From positions 1 to 34,685 of the forward strand of contig CAIMZS010000466.1 in assembly GCA_903846015.1 (NCBI GenBank): DNA of 34,685 nucleotides. The letters run 5' to 3'. The stretch's first letter is position 1; each line of letters opens with the position of its first letter. Below are positions 8,000 through 16,332 of the stretch, in pieces. Below the pieces are notes generated by a model that ran no database searches, was not told the origin of the DNA, and saw nothing but the letters and a program-made list of their open reading frames with translations. The translations under genes and the position numbers were made by a program. This DNA is from an uncultured Anaerolineae bacterium. Its GTDB lineage: Bacteria > Chloroflexota > Anaerolineae > Anaerolineales > Villigracilaceae.

Positions 8000-9247
8000 A
8001 TGAAATCTGATCTGGACATTCTTATGAAATCCAAAAATCTGGATGCCATCCTTGTGTTTGGAAATGCGGAGCATAATCCTCCCATGACATATCTAACCGG
8101 AGGCGGGCATGTTTCGGCGGCAACATTAATAAAAAAGCGTGATAAAGCAGCCGTGTTATTCTGTAATGCTATGGAGCGCGAGGAAGCGGCAAAATCAGGG
8201 CTTAATGTTCGTTTGTACGATGAGTACCCCTGGCAGGATATGCTCGAGGAAGCTGGCGGTGACACTGCCAAAATGGCTGCAATGCGTTTGAATCGTATTT
8301 TCTTGGAGATGGAAATCAGCGGACGAGTGGGGATTTTTGGCCATGTTGAATTGGGCGGTATGTTTGCTACGCTTATCTTTTTCCAGATGCTCATGCCTTC
8401 GGTTGAACTGGTAGGAGAGACGCGCGAAAACTCACTTTTCATGGTTGCGATGGAGACCAAGGATGAAACTGAAGTGGCTCGTATTCGCAGGATGGGAAAA
8501 ATCACCACGGAAGTGGTGCGCCTGACAGCCGACTATCTAACCAGTTGCGAGGTCAGTTCCAGCCAGGTACTGCTTGATGAAAACGGCGCTGATCTAAAGC
8601 TTGGGGCTGTGAAGGCGAAGATTAACCTTTGGCTGGCAGAACGAGGCGCATCGCCTACCGAAGGATTTATTTTTGCCATCGGGCACGATGCAGGGGTACC
8701 GCACTCCCAGGGCAACCCTGCTGACTTAATGCGGCTTGGGCAGACAATCGTATTTGATATTTATCCCCAAGAGCAGGGCGGCGGTTATTTCTATGATTTT
8801 ACCCGTACCTGGAGCCTGGGCTACGCCACCCCTGAGACGCAAAAACTTTTTGATCAGGTCTACCATGCCTACAATAAAATTGTTGAAAATATTGATTTGA
8901 ATGCCAATTTCAAAGATTACCAGATGTTGACCTGCGAGATTTTTGAAAAAGATGGACATCCTACCCCGCGGACGCAGCCAGGGTCACTGCAAGGTTACAT
9001 CCACTCCCTTGGGCACGGTGTCGGGCTGAATATCCACGAACGCCCGTGGAGCGGACTAACTGCATCGGATGATAACTTGCTAAAACCGGGCGTTGTGATG
9101 ACCATTGAGCCTGGTCTGTATTATCCGGATCAAGGCATGGGTGTTCGGATCGAGGATACCTACTGGGTTCGTCCGGATGGTGTTTTCGAAATTCTGGCTG
9201 ATTACCCCTATGATTTTGTTCTGCCGATGAAAAAGTGGAACGGATGA
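8000..9247 (+). CDS. M24 family metallopeptidase (Xaa-Pro aminopeptidase-like)
   Basis: The 415-residue protein has a creatinase-type N-terminal domain (~1-150) and a pita-bread M24 catalytic domain (~158-405). The five metal ligands of the family are all present: Asp253 (VFDIYPQ), Asp266 (YDFTRTW), His339 (HSLGHGVGL), Glu370 (TIEPGLY) and Glu385 (VRIEDTY). It probably removes N-terminal residues preceding proline from peptides in the cytoplasm; the exact preference (aminopeptidase P, prolidase or another M24B enzyme) cannot be read from sequence. The ATG at 8000 follows GGAG at suitable distance. It lies between selA and tsaD on the same strand. Confidence 0.9.
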   Translation: MKSDLDILMKSKNLDAILVFGNAEHNPPMTYLTGGGHVSAATLIKKRDKAAVLFCNAMEREEAAKSGLNVRLYDEYPWQDMLEEAGGDTAKMAAMRLNRIFLEMEISGRVGIFGHVELGGMFATLIFFQMLMPSVELVGETRENSLFMVAMETKDETEVARIRRMGKITTEVVRLTADYLTSCEVSSSQVLLDENGADLKLGAVKAKINLWLAERGASPTEGFIFAIGHDAGVPHSQGNPADLMRLGQTIVFDIYPQEQGGGYFYDFTRTWSLGYATPETQKLFDQVYHAYNKIVENIDLNANFKDYQMLTCEIFEKDGHPTPRTQPGSLQGYIHSLGHGVGLNIHERPWSGLTASDDNLLKPGVVMTIEPGLYYPDQGMGVRIEDTYWVRPDGVFEILADYPYDFVLPMKKWNG

Positions 9248-9306
9248 ACAACCTTCCCGTGCAGAGACTGGGATCATGTATTCATCATTTGTGGTCTCTG
9301 TTTCAG

Positions 9307-9312
9307 TATAAT
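9307..9312 (+). promoter_or_regulatory. Perfect -10 box upstream of tsaD
   Basis: TATAAT lies 43 nt before the tsaD start codon, so transcription would begin near 9319 with a leader of about 37 nt. No convincing -35 hexamer stands at 16-18 nt upstream. The box sits in the 108-nt gap after the peptidase gene, suggesting tsaD has its own promoter. Confidence 0.45.
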
Positions 9313-9355
9313 TAAATGCCACTCATCTATTTGAGAATTTCACAACCTATTAATC

Positions 9356-10396
9356 ATGTCTGAATTAACTGATGCCCGCATCCTTGCAATTGAATCGTCC
9401 TGTGACGAAACTGCCGCCGCTGTGATTGAGAACGGTCGCCATCTATTATCATCGGTTGTGGCTTCGCAGATGGAAATTCATGCTCGTTACGGGGGTGTAT
9501 ATCCAGAAGTGGCCTCTCGCCAGCATGTCTTGAGCATTGGCCCGGTGGTGGAGCAAGCACTCACACAGGCACACCTTAGCCTGGCAGAAGTGGATGCCAT
9601 CGCTGTAACGCGAGGACCGGGCCTTGCCGGTTCACTTGTAGTAGGGTTGAATGCAGCCAAAGGTCTCGCGATTGGCGCAGGCAAGCCATTGATCGGCGTT
9701 AATCACCTGGAAGGGCATATTTATTCGTCCTGGGTTTATGCTGATTCCGGCCATAAGAGTGATATTCCTGCAGCACCGCAATTTCCGCTTTTGGCTTTGC
9801 TTGTTTCTGGTGGTCACACAGAATTAAACCTGATGACCGGCCACCTGACCTATCGTCGCCTGGGTGCCACACTCGACGACGCAGCCGGTGAAGCCTTTGA
9901 TAAAACCGCCCGTTTGTTGGGATTGCCTTACCCGGGAGGCCCTTCGGTGCAGTCTGCGGCTGAGACCGGCAACCCGTTTGCTTTCCGCTTTCCACGCGCG
10001 AGGACGGATGGAGCCTGGGATTTCTCTTTTAGCGGTATTAAAACCGCTGTTCTACGTGAAGTTCGCCGCATGCAGGCCAACGGTGTTGCCATTCCGGTGG
10101 CAGATATGGCAGCCAGTTTTCAGGCGGCGATTGTGGATACTTTGCTGGCTAAAACATTGGCAGCAGCGCGTGAGTTTGGGGTGAGTGAAATTCTTGTGGC
10201 GGGGGGTGTTTCGGCAAACAAAGCGCTGCGGGCTGCATTTATGAATCAGGCTGAATTTAAAGTTAATATCCCTAAATTTGCTTTTTGTACTGATAATGCC
10301 GCGATGATCGCATCTGCTGGTTATTTCCGTTATACGCAGGGGGACCGCTCGGCGCTGGATATGGATGTTATGCCGACCTGGCCATTGTCATCATAG
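9356..10396 (+). CDS. tsaD: tRNA N6-adenosine threonylcarbamoyltransferase
   Basis: TsaD transfers the threonylcarbamoyl group to A37 of ANN-decoding tRNAs, giving t6A. The 346 residues match the family length. Visible signatures are the ILAIESSCDETAAAV start (ASKHA fold phosphate loop), the metal-binding pair His117 and His121 in VNHLEGHIYS, LLVSGGHTEL (149-157), DDAAGEAFDKTARLL (~174-188) and the C-terminal VAGGVSANKALR and CTDNAAMIA motifs. It faces tsaC, which makes the threonylcarbamoyl-AMP donor, with only 17 nt between the convergent stops. The helper proteins TsaB and TsaE are not in the window. Confidence 0.97.
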   Translation: MSELTDARILAIESSCDETAAAVIENGRHLLSSVVASQMEIHARYGGVYPEVASRQHVLSIGPVVEQALTQAHLSLAEVDAIAVTRGPGLAGSLVVGLNAAKGLAIGAGKPLIGVNHLEGHIYSSWVYADSGHKSDIPAAPQFPLLALLVSGGHTELNLMTGHLTYRRLGATLDDAAGEAFDKTARLLGLPYPGGPSVQSAAETGNPFAFRFPRARTDGAWDFSFSGIKTAVLREVRRMQANGVAIPVADMAASFQAAIVDTLLAKTLAAAREFGVSEILVAGGVSANKALRAAFMNQAEFKVNIPKFAFCTDNAAMIASAGYFRYTQGDRSALDMDVMPTWPLSS

Positions 10397-10413
10397 TATA
10401 AGTGATTTGGATC

Positions 10414-11031
10414 TCAGGCCAGAGCATTCAAAATCTGTTCAAGTGAGATTGGCCCTTCGCGTAGAATTACTGGCTGCCCCTGTGAACAATCCACCACTGT
10501 GGATGGGGTTCCGCCTGGTGTAACCCCGCCATCCAATATTAATGGGATTTTTCCATCCAGCTGGGCTTGCACTCCCCGCGCAGTGGATGAACTACCCATA
10601 CCAGAGATGTTTGCTGAACTCACGGCCAGGGGGCCGGTTTTCCTTAGTAATTCGAGAGTTGGTAGAAAATTGGGAATGCGAACTCCGACGGTGGGTAAGG
10701 GAGTAATTGCATCGGGGATTGATGGGTGGCGCGGTAACGCAATTGTTAACGGCCCTGGCCAAAACCGCTTTGCCAGTTTTTCACATTGTGAGTTAACGCC
10801 AGTTGCGACACTATTCAACTGGCTAATATCCCCTATCAGCACGGGGATGGCTTTTTCACCACTCCGCCCTTTCACATCAGAAATTCTGCTGACAGCCTGC
10901 TCATTGAATGCCATGGCACCCAAACCGTAGACCGTATCCGTCGGGAAGGCTACTAGCCCACCGCTGGTGAGTATCTCAATGGCAAGCGGAATAGCTTTTG
11001 GATCATTAATGGCCAATATGATAGTTTGCAT
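10414..11031 (-). CDS. tsaC: L-threonylcarbamoyladenylate synthase (Sua5/YrdC/YwlC family)
   Basis: This 205-residue protein has a single YrdC-type domain and uses threonine, bicarbonate and ATP to make threonylcarbamoyl-AMP for t6A synthesis. Family signatures are GGLVAFPTDTVYGLG (~24-38), KGRSGEKAIPVLI with the KxR pair Lys54/Arg56, FWPGPLTIAL (~90-99) and the SSAN motif (138-141). It lacks the extra C-terminal Sua5 domain, so it is the short form. It follows prmC by 33 nt on the same strand, as in other bacteria where prmC and a ywlC-type gene sit close together. It converges with tsaD, the next enzyme of the pathway. Confidence 0.94.
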   Translation of the reverse strand: MQTIILAINDPKAIPLAIEILTSGGLVAFPTDTVYGLGAMAFNEQAVSRISDVKGRSGEKAIPVLIGDISQLNSVATGVNSQCEKLAKRFWPGPLTIALPRHPSIPDAITPLPTVGVRIPNFLPTLELLRKTGPLAVSSANISGMGSSSTARGVQAQLDGKIPLILDGGVTPGGTPSTVVDCSQGQPVILREGPISLEQILNALA

Positions 11032-11064
11032 AGTATTGTTTATACCTTTCTTTTGCTCAAATTA

Positions 11065-11898
11065 TCATTGTAATAAAATATTAATGATAGCCAGGCGATC
11101 ATTCCCGGCCAGGTCTTTCTTGATCTGGATATCAGCCCCAGGAAAATATTCGCCCGCCAGCGTTTTGACGGTTTGACCCTGACGCTGTTCAATTTCAAGC
11201 AAAAGCAAACCTTCAACCATATTTTTTTCCGAAAGTACCGAAATCAGCCGCCGAATCAAATCAAGCCCATCAACGCCACCATCCAGTGCCAGGGTTGGCT
11301 CTTTGCCGTATATTTCCAAAGCTTTAAGGGTTTCGGTGGGGATATACGGCAGGTTGGCGCAGATCAGTTCAAATGGGAAGGTCGGCATGTCATTTGGCAG
11401 CAAGTCAGCCTGGATAAATTCAATACTATCAGTTACCCCATGACGTTCAGCATTTTCTTGGGCTATTTTGATTGCTGCGGATGATATGTCGGTTGCCATG
11501 AATCTGGCATGGGGGACATGGGTTGCCAGCGTAATTGGGATGATACCAGAACCGGTGCCGATATCCAGAATGTGATGGACCCTGCCAGGATGGGTTCTTA
11601 TCAATTGTAGGGCAACTTCAATCAATAGTTCTGTTTCTGGGCGAGGAATTAACACAGATGGCGTGACGATAAAATCCAGCCCAAAGAATTCCCAATGGCC
11701 GAGCACGTAAGGCAAGGGTACGCCCTTGACCAATTGGCGAGTAGCTGCCTGAATGGCTTTTTCCTGTTCGGTGGTCAGGCTGGCTTCGGGATGGCTGAGC
11801 AGCCAGGTGCGGTTGTGCCCGGTGACATGCGCTAGCAGCACCTGCGCATCAAGCCTGGGTGTTTCTCCAGGAATCTGTGCTGCGAGAGAATTAATCAT
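11065..11898 (-). CDS. prmC: Release factor glutamine methyltransferase
   Basis: PrmC methylates the Gln of the GGQ motif in release factors RF1 and RF2. The 277-residue protein has the helical N-terminal domain, the linker VLIPRPETE (~82-90) that is diagnostic of PrmC, and a SAM-binding fold with DIGTGSG (112-118). The substrate Gln-binding motif, normally NPPY, reads NLPY (182-185), an odd replacement. The ATG at 11898 overlaps the permease stop (ATGATTAA), giving translational coupling; a TTG at 11910 would add four residues. The target, RF1 (prfA), lies 3 kb upstream on the same strand beyond a terminator and two permease genes. Confidence 0.94.
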   Translation of the reverse strand: MINSLAAQIPGETPRLDAQVLLAHVTGHNRTWLLSHPEASLTTEQEKAIQAATRQLVKGVPLPYVLGHWEFFGLDFIVTPSVLIPRPETELLIEVALQLIRTHPGRVHHILDIGTGSGIIPITLATHVPHARFMATDISSAAIKIAQENAERHGVTDSIEFIQADLLPNDMPTFPFELICANLPYIPTETLKALEIYGKEPTLALDGGVDGLDLIRRLISVLSEKNMVEGLLLLEIEQRQGQTVKTLAGEYFPGADIQIKKDLAGNDRLAIINILLQ

Positions 11899-12739
11899 TG
11901 GAAAATCCAAATATCATCCTGTCCAGCAGGGTACGCTGCAAGAGCAGGAAAATTACTACCACCGGTGCTGACATGATCAATACCAATGATCCCAGGTAAC
12001 TCCAGGGTTGGGCGCTGCCAGATTGCACCATTGCATAGATCGACATCGCCAGAGTAACTGTGTTGGGTTTTTCTACGAACAACCAGCCAATGGCAAATTC
12101 CGAATAAGCCATTAGAAAGGCGATGAGCGCTGTAATGGCAATGGAAGGGATTGCGAGCGGCAAGGTAATCAAGTAAAAAGTGGCAAAATTGCCTGCGCCG
12201 TCCAGAAAGGCGGCCTCTTCCAATTCCTTTGGGATGGCCTGAAATGCGCTGCGCATGTTCCAAATGCAAAATGGCATTGCAAATGCGGCATAGACGATGG
12301 TCAGGCCTGGCAGCGTGGTGCGAATTTTTAGAATACTCAAAACGATGTAAAGGGGGGTGGTGAAGGCAATCGGTGGAAGTAGTGCGGTTAAAAGAAGTAA
12401 GAAAAGTCCAGGCTTACGGCCTGGGAAGCGAAAACGCGCAAAGGCATACGCGAGGCTGGCACCCAATATGATCGATACCAACGCTGCGCCAACAGAAACA
12501 AACAGGCTGTTTTGAAGCAGAGTCATGAAATTGACCGATTGGTAGGGCTTATCCAGGACTTTGAAAAAGGCATCCATCGAAAAGACCTTCGGTAACCAGC
12601 GAAATTCGGTTGGGCGTGCGATCAGTGACCCATCGAAGGCCAGACGGATCATTCCCCAGATGGGTAGTATCACATACAGACCGATCATCACCAGGATGAT
12701 TTGTGAAGTGATCTGGCGAAATGCGGAAATCTTACGCAA
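11891..12739 (-). CDS. ABC sugar transporter permease, MalG type
   Basis: The 282-residue inner-membrane protein has six predicted helices and belongs to the carbohydrate-uptake (CUT1) permease family. The cytoplasmic EAA loop that docks the ATPase is clear: EEAAFLDGAGNFATFYLITLP near residues 172-192. The N-terminal helix (QIILVMIGLYVILPIWGMI) and the RFRFPGRK loop are typical of MalG-like subunits. It starts with TTG, supported by GGGAGGA eight bases upstream, and overlaps the end of the fusion gene by 8 nt. It should pair with the MalF-type half of that fusion. No substrate-binding protein and no ATPase are encoded nearby; in CUT1 systems the ATPase is often encoded elsewhere and shared. 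The substrate cannot be deduced. Confidence 0.9.
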   Translation of the reverse strand: MRKISAFRQITSQIILVMIGLYVILPIWGMIRLAFDGSLIARPTEFRWLPKVFSMDAFFKVLDKPYQSVNFMTLLQNSLFVSVGAALVSIILGASLAYAFARFRFPGRKPGLFLLLLTALLPPIAFTTPLYIVLSILKIRTTLPGLTIVYAAFAMPFCIWNMRSAFQAIPKELEEAAFLDGAGNFATFYLITLPLAIPSIAITALIAFLMAYSEFAIGWLFVEKPNTVTLAMSIYAMVQSGSAQPWSYLGSLVLIMSAPVVVIFLLLQRTLLDRMIFGFSND

Positions 12740-14873
12740 GATTTATATCCTCCCCAGCCTTGCTCCAACGGTTGAATAAGATAATAAAGCCGACCAGGAT
12801 GAGTAAGGTGATGATATTGAGCACGGCTGAGCCCGCAAACTGCCCATTGGTAGAAAAGCCACTGGTATTGAAATAGTTATAAGAAAGCCTGGCGAGAGTG
12901 GTATAGCTGCTGTGAAAGGCCTGAAAAAGGTAAAATTGGTTAAATGCAAAAATGCACCGAATGAGAATGGCTGGCAGTACAAGCGGCATTACAAGTGGCC
13001 AGGTGACATGTCGGAAGGTTTGCCAGGCGTTGGCGCCATCCAATTGAGCTGCATCGAAAACTTCGACAGGTAAATACTTTAGCCCGGCGCTGGTTGCCAG
13101 CATGATGAAAGGGAAGCCATACCACGTGGCTGCGATGAGGAGCACTACCAGCCCGGTGGCTCGGTTTTGTTCCCAATCGAGCAAAAAAGCAAACGGGATA
13201 TTCTTCCCATAGGTTTCTGTTGCCAGGCTGAGCCAGCCTGTGGTGGGTGCAAAGATATTTATCCACATCTGTGCCCCGATCATTTCAGGAATGGCCCAGG
13301 GTAGAATAAATAACATTTCCCAGCCGCGCCGAAATTTGATTCCTCGCTGCCAGAGCAGCATGGCTATGCCTATTCCGAGCGAGGCTTGCAAAGCCACTGA
13401 TATTATCGTCCAGAAAATATTAAATACCAGTGTGCCGTTGTTGAGAATATTGTTCAGCATGATCTGGTAGGATCCTGGGCCGATATAGCTGACTAACCTG
13501 GCACGGAAGGGAAACTTTGTCGCTGCGGCAGCAATCTGTCCGGTCAGCCCACCCCATACTTCCCTCCAGATGCCGCCGTTAAAACCATCCTTAATCGATA
13601 TGCTGTTGAAGTCGGTAAGCGAAACGCCAAATTGGAAAATCAACGGGAAGAGTGTCAGGACCGCAAATGCCAGCAGGCCTGGGACGAGCCAGGGTAGCGC
13701 CTGACGAACATTGTTGTGGGTCGATTCTTCAATGTTTCTGGTTTTCCTCCCCTGTTCTTTCAGCCAATTTTGACCCGGGGCGATGATTAGCGTCGTAACA
13801 CCATGTGCTGCTGCGAGCGATAGTGGCGCTGTCAGGATCAGTATATATTGAGGCCATTTGGTAGGCCACAATAATAAGAAAAATAAGCCGAGACCCAGCC
13901 AGAGCACATAAACACGTTCTTTCTTCCACATACCTGCCAATCCGAAAATCGCAGCCAGGGAAATGATCGGATCGAGGTTGAATACAAAAACGCCTGGATG
14001 CCATAAACCAGGCGTGGAGGTTAACCAGTAGAAAGGCTGCCAGAATGGGAAATTTGCCTTCTGTACTTCGCTGGCGTTACTGGTGTAATTTGCGTGAAAC
14101 AAGATGGACTCTTTCAGGCGCCCAATCGGATCCGGCCACAAGTATGGGTTGGTAAAAAAGAATACCAATATTGCGATTACACCCCAAATGAGTGCAGCTT
14201 TGTAAAACGATCGCTCGGTGCCTCTTTCCCTGGAATGCAGATACCAATCAAACAGGATGGCGATTCCGGCTACGCAATATAAATATTTGGAAGCTGCCGT
14301 CAGGCCAAGAAATATTGCGGACAGTAGCAACCATCTGATCTGGTCAGGTCTTTTTTTGCTTTGAAGATATGCAAGCACCATCGCCAGGCTGGTAAGCGAG
14401 GGCAGGGCCTCAAGCATGATCTGATCAACGTATTTAATAGTAAAAGCGTGTATAGCAAGAAGTAATCCGGCCAGGGGATTGACGAGTGCCAGCAGGGCAA
14501 CCGTTAGTGTGCCCAAGATTGCACCGCTGGTACGGGCGTCAATAAGTTGTTGCCTGGGCAGGTATTGGTTGGGTTCAGCCGTGGTTGGTCTGTCTGGCAG
14601 AATAGCTGTTTCTGGCGCAGGCAGGATGCTCAGTCCGAATAAAATCTTTGCCAGTGCTGGATGTTCTGGTCTGTAATTCTTTTGAAGAAAGCCAGCCCAA
14701 TCATTAGAGCGTACCAGGCCTGCATATTGCTGGGCAGCGCGCAGGTAATCGTCCTCATCATAATCAACGGGCAGCATGGTCACTGCCCGCCAGCGCAAGG
14801 TCCATGCAAGTGTGACAATCAGGATAATAGCGATTATTGTTGCATGCAGCTTGAACCGGAACAGTTTGTCCAT
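12732..14873 (-). CDS. Fusion of GT-C glycosyltransferase-like membrane protein with MalF-type ABC permease
   Basis: A single 713-codon frame joins two membrane proteins. Residues 1-~360 resemble GT-C (PMT/ArnT-like) glycosyltransferases: a first helix (~11-28), an acidic loop DYDEDDY (37-43) at the place where GT-C enzymes carry catalytic acids, PEHPALAKILFG (69-80), many helices, and a closing segment PTKWPQYILILTAPLSLAAAHG (337-358) like the last helices of that family. A polar linker (~365-392) leads to a complete MalF-like permease (393-705) with the EAA loop DAAQLDGANAWQTFRHVTWP (607-626). It begins 8 nt after the prfA terminator, with GGTGAG close to the ATG, and overlaps the MalG-type gene. 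The permease half should form a heterodimer with that protein. Lipid-linked sugar transfer coupled to sugar or glycan movement is only a conjecture. Confidence 0.85.
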   Translation of the reverse strand: MDKLFRFKLHATIIAIILIVTLAWTLRWRAVTMLPVDYDEDDYLRAAQQYAGLVRSNDWAGFLQKNYRPEHPALAKILFGLSILPAPETAILPDRPTTAEPNQYLPRQQLIDARTSGAILGTLTVALLALVNPLAGLLLAIHAFTIKYVDQIMLEALPSLTSLAMVLAYLQSKKRPDQIRWLLLSAIFLGLTAASKYLYCVAGIAILFDWYLHSRERGTERSFYKAALIWGVIAILVFFFTNPYLWPDPIGRLKESILFHANYTSNASEVQKANFPFWQPFYWLTSTPGLWHPGVFVFNLDPIISLAAIFGLAGMWKKERVYVLWLGLGLFFLLLWPTKWPQYILILTAPLSLAAAHGVTTLIIAPGQNWLKEQGRKTRNIEESTHNNVRQALPWLVPGLLAFAVLTLFPLIFQFGVSLTDFNSISIKDGFNGGIWREVWGGLTGQIAAAATKFPFRARLVSYIGPGSYQIMLNNILNNGTLVFNIFWTIISVALQASLGIGIAMLLWQRGIKFRRGWEMLFILPWAIPEMIGAQMWINIFAPTTGWLSLATETYGKNIPFAFLLDWEQNRATGLVVLLIAATWYGFPFIMLATSAGLKYLPVEVFDAAQLDGANAWQTFRHVTWPLVMPLVLPAILIRCIFAFNQFYLFQAFHSSYTTLARLSYNYFNTSGFSTNGQFAGSAVLNIITLLILVGFIILFNRWSKAGEDINLA

Positions 14874-14881
14874 TGCTCACC

Positions 14882-14908
14882 AAAAAGGGGCAGCCCAGAG
14901 GCTGCCCC
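14882..14908 (-). terminator. Rho-independent terminator of prfA
   Basis: On the minus strand a perfect 9-bp stem, GGGGCAGCC/GGCTGCCCC with a 4-nt loop, is followed by TTTTT. It starts a few bases after the prfA stop codon and ends 8 nt before the start of the fusion gene, so it separates the two transcription units. Confidence 0.85.
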
Positions 14909-14914
14909 AACTAT

Positions 14915-15994
14915 TTATTCATCATCCTCATCGATGCCGCTGGCAGAAAGCTTATCAGCCTCATCGCGGTTGGATAGTTTTTCAATAAACATTTCTATAT
15001 CGCCGTCCATCACAACCGGAAGGTTGTAGGATGATAGGCCGATACGATGGTCGGTGACCCGTGATTGTGGGTAATTATAGGTTCGGATTTTTTCAGAGCG
15101 TTCGCCGGTGCCAACTTGCGATCGGCGGGAATCTTCCAGCTCGGCCCGGCGTCTCTGTTCTTCGATTTCGTACAGGCGCGCGCGCAAGATTGCCAGACCG
15201 CGCATTTTGTTTTGCAATTGTGAGCGCTCATCCTGGCAAGCCACTACGATACCGGATGGTTTGTGGGTAATGCGCACAGCGGTCGAGTTTTTCTGCACGT
15301 TTTGACCACCTGCGCCTGCCGAACGGTAGACATCGATCTCGATGTCGCTTTCGGGGATGACTATCTCCACATCCGCTACCTCTGCCAATACTACCACTGT
15401 GGCGGTGGAAGTATGAATACGTCCTTGCGCTTCGGTGGCGGGCACGCGTTGAACGCGATGTACGCCTGATTCCCATTTCAGCTTTGAGTAGGCCCCTTTG
15501 CCCTTGATCTCAAAGATGACTTCTTTGTATCCGCCAATTCCAATCTCACTAGCGGACATGAGTTCTGTTTTCCAATGCTGACGTTCAGCGAAGCGGTTGT
15601 ACATTCGGAACAGGTCGGCTGCGAAGAGGGCGGCTTCGTCCCCACCTGTCCCAGCGCGGACCTCGACGAATACGTTTTTTTCGTCGCGAGGGTCTTTGGG
15701 TACAAGCATGGCTTTGAGCTGAGCTTCGATTTCTGGGATCTTTGGCTCCAACTCGGCTACTTCCAATTCTGCCAATTCGCGCATTTCGGCATCCTGTTCG
15801 TTGGAAGTAAGGTTCCTGGCTTCTTCCAGACGTTTCAATGCATCGCGATACTCGCGCGCCTTATCGACGATCTGTTCGATATCAGTGCGTTCTTTGTTTA
15901 AATCCGCCGCTTTTTGGTAGTCGTTACCGACCTCCATTAACTGTCGGGTCAGGTCATTATAGCGTTGTTCAATTCCAGCAAGTATTTCTAGCAT
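14915..15994 (-). CDS. prfA: Peptide chain release factor 1
   Basis: RF1 recognises UAA and UAG and triggers peptide release. The 359 residues match the family length. The tripeptide anticodon PAT (185-187) in VQRVPATEAQGR identifies RF1 rather than RF2, and the catalytic GGQ (229-231) lies in RSAGAGGQNVQK. The N-terminal coiled helical domain (1-~100) is intact. A GCGGAAAAT ribosome binding site precedes the ATG. It ends at a strong terminator. The Gln231 side chain is the expected target of PrmC, encoded further downstream. Confidence 0.97.
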   Translation of the reverse strand: MLEILAGIEQRYNDLTRQLMEVGNDYQKAADLNKERTDIEQIVDKAREYRDALKRLEEARNLTSNEQDAEMRELAELEVAELEPKIPEIEAQLKAMLVPKDPRDEKNVFVEVRAGTGGDEAALFAADLFRMYNRFAERQHWKTELMSASEIGIGGYKEVIFEIKGKGAYSKLKWESGVHRVQRVPATEAQGRIHTSTATVVVLAEVADVEIVIPESDIEIDVYRSAGAGGQNVQKNSTAVRITHKPSGIVVACQDERSQLQNKMRGLAILRARLYEIEEQRRRAELEDSRRSQVGTGERSEKIRTYNYPQSRVTDHRIGLSSYNLPVVMDGDIEMFIEKLSNRDEADKLSASGIDEDDE

Positions 15995-16056
15995 ATTTTC
16001 CGCATTTTCTTGAAAAAGGGAAGAAAAATCCCCGATTATTGAGTGATATGATACCA

Positions 16057-16079
16057 GGGGTGGTTATCATAACCGCCCC
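16057..16079. repeat. Inverted repeat between the 45-aa gene and prfA
   Basis: GGGGTGGTTAT (16057-16067) and ATAACCGCCCC (16069-16079) pair over 11 positions with one G-T wobble, around a single base. It lies 48 nt after the stop of the small membrane protein gene. No T-run follows on either strand, so it is not a classic terminator; attenuation or mRNA processing is possible. Confidence 0.5.
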
Positions 16080-16126
16080 GTCAGGTAACTCAAAAGACAC
16101 CTGCAGGAATGAAAAAGTTAGGTAAG

Positions 16127-16264
16127 CTAGAATTTGACCAACGAGAGCGCCATCGATAAGATCAAGATTACCGCAATCGCGCCAAAAATGATCTGATTGC
16201 GTCGTATTTGCCTGGAGTGGTAATCGTTCTTTTCAGCCTTATTGTTTTTTGATTTGACTGCCAT
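16127..16264 (-). CDS. 45-residue single-helix membrane protein
   Basis: A short gene of 45 codons. Residues 1-22 are strongly basic and polar (MAVKSKNNKAEKNDYHSRQ), and residues ~24-43 form one transmembrane helix (IIFGAIAVILILSMALSLV). AAGGTG stands 6 nt before the ATG, a good ribosome binding site. Tiny basic-tail/one-helix proteins with an LILSM motif are, as I recall, common in Chloroflexota genomes, but I know no assigned function. The positive N-terminus predicts a cytoplasmic tail. It lies between the lone receiver gene and prfA, probably in the same transcript as uvrC and prfA. Confidence 0.7.
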   Translation of the reverse strand: MAVKSKNNKAEKNDYHSRQIRRNQIIFGAIAVILILSMALSLVKF

Positions 16265-16332
16265 TTTTACACCTTTTCTTGTATTCGGTTATTCGCGCCT
16301 GATAAGCTCCTTCGGCGAACACTCGTTGCGGC

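Noticed and set aside
7555..8508. 317-codon minus-strand frame opposite the selA end and the M24 peptidase
   Set aside because: It lies antisense to two well-supported genes, has Ser/Arg/Pro-rich low-quality sequence and no family motifs.
10499..10930. 143-codon plus-strand frame over tsaC
   Set aside because: Antisense shadow of tsaC with no ribosome binding site or motif.
11891..14873. A complete sugar ABC transporter operon
   Set aside because: Only permease parts are present; neither a substrate-binding protein nor an ATPase gene is encoded nearby.
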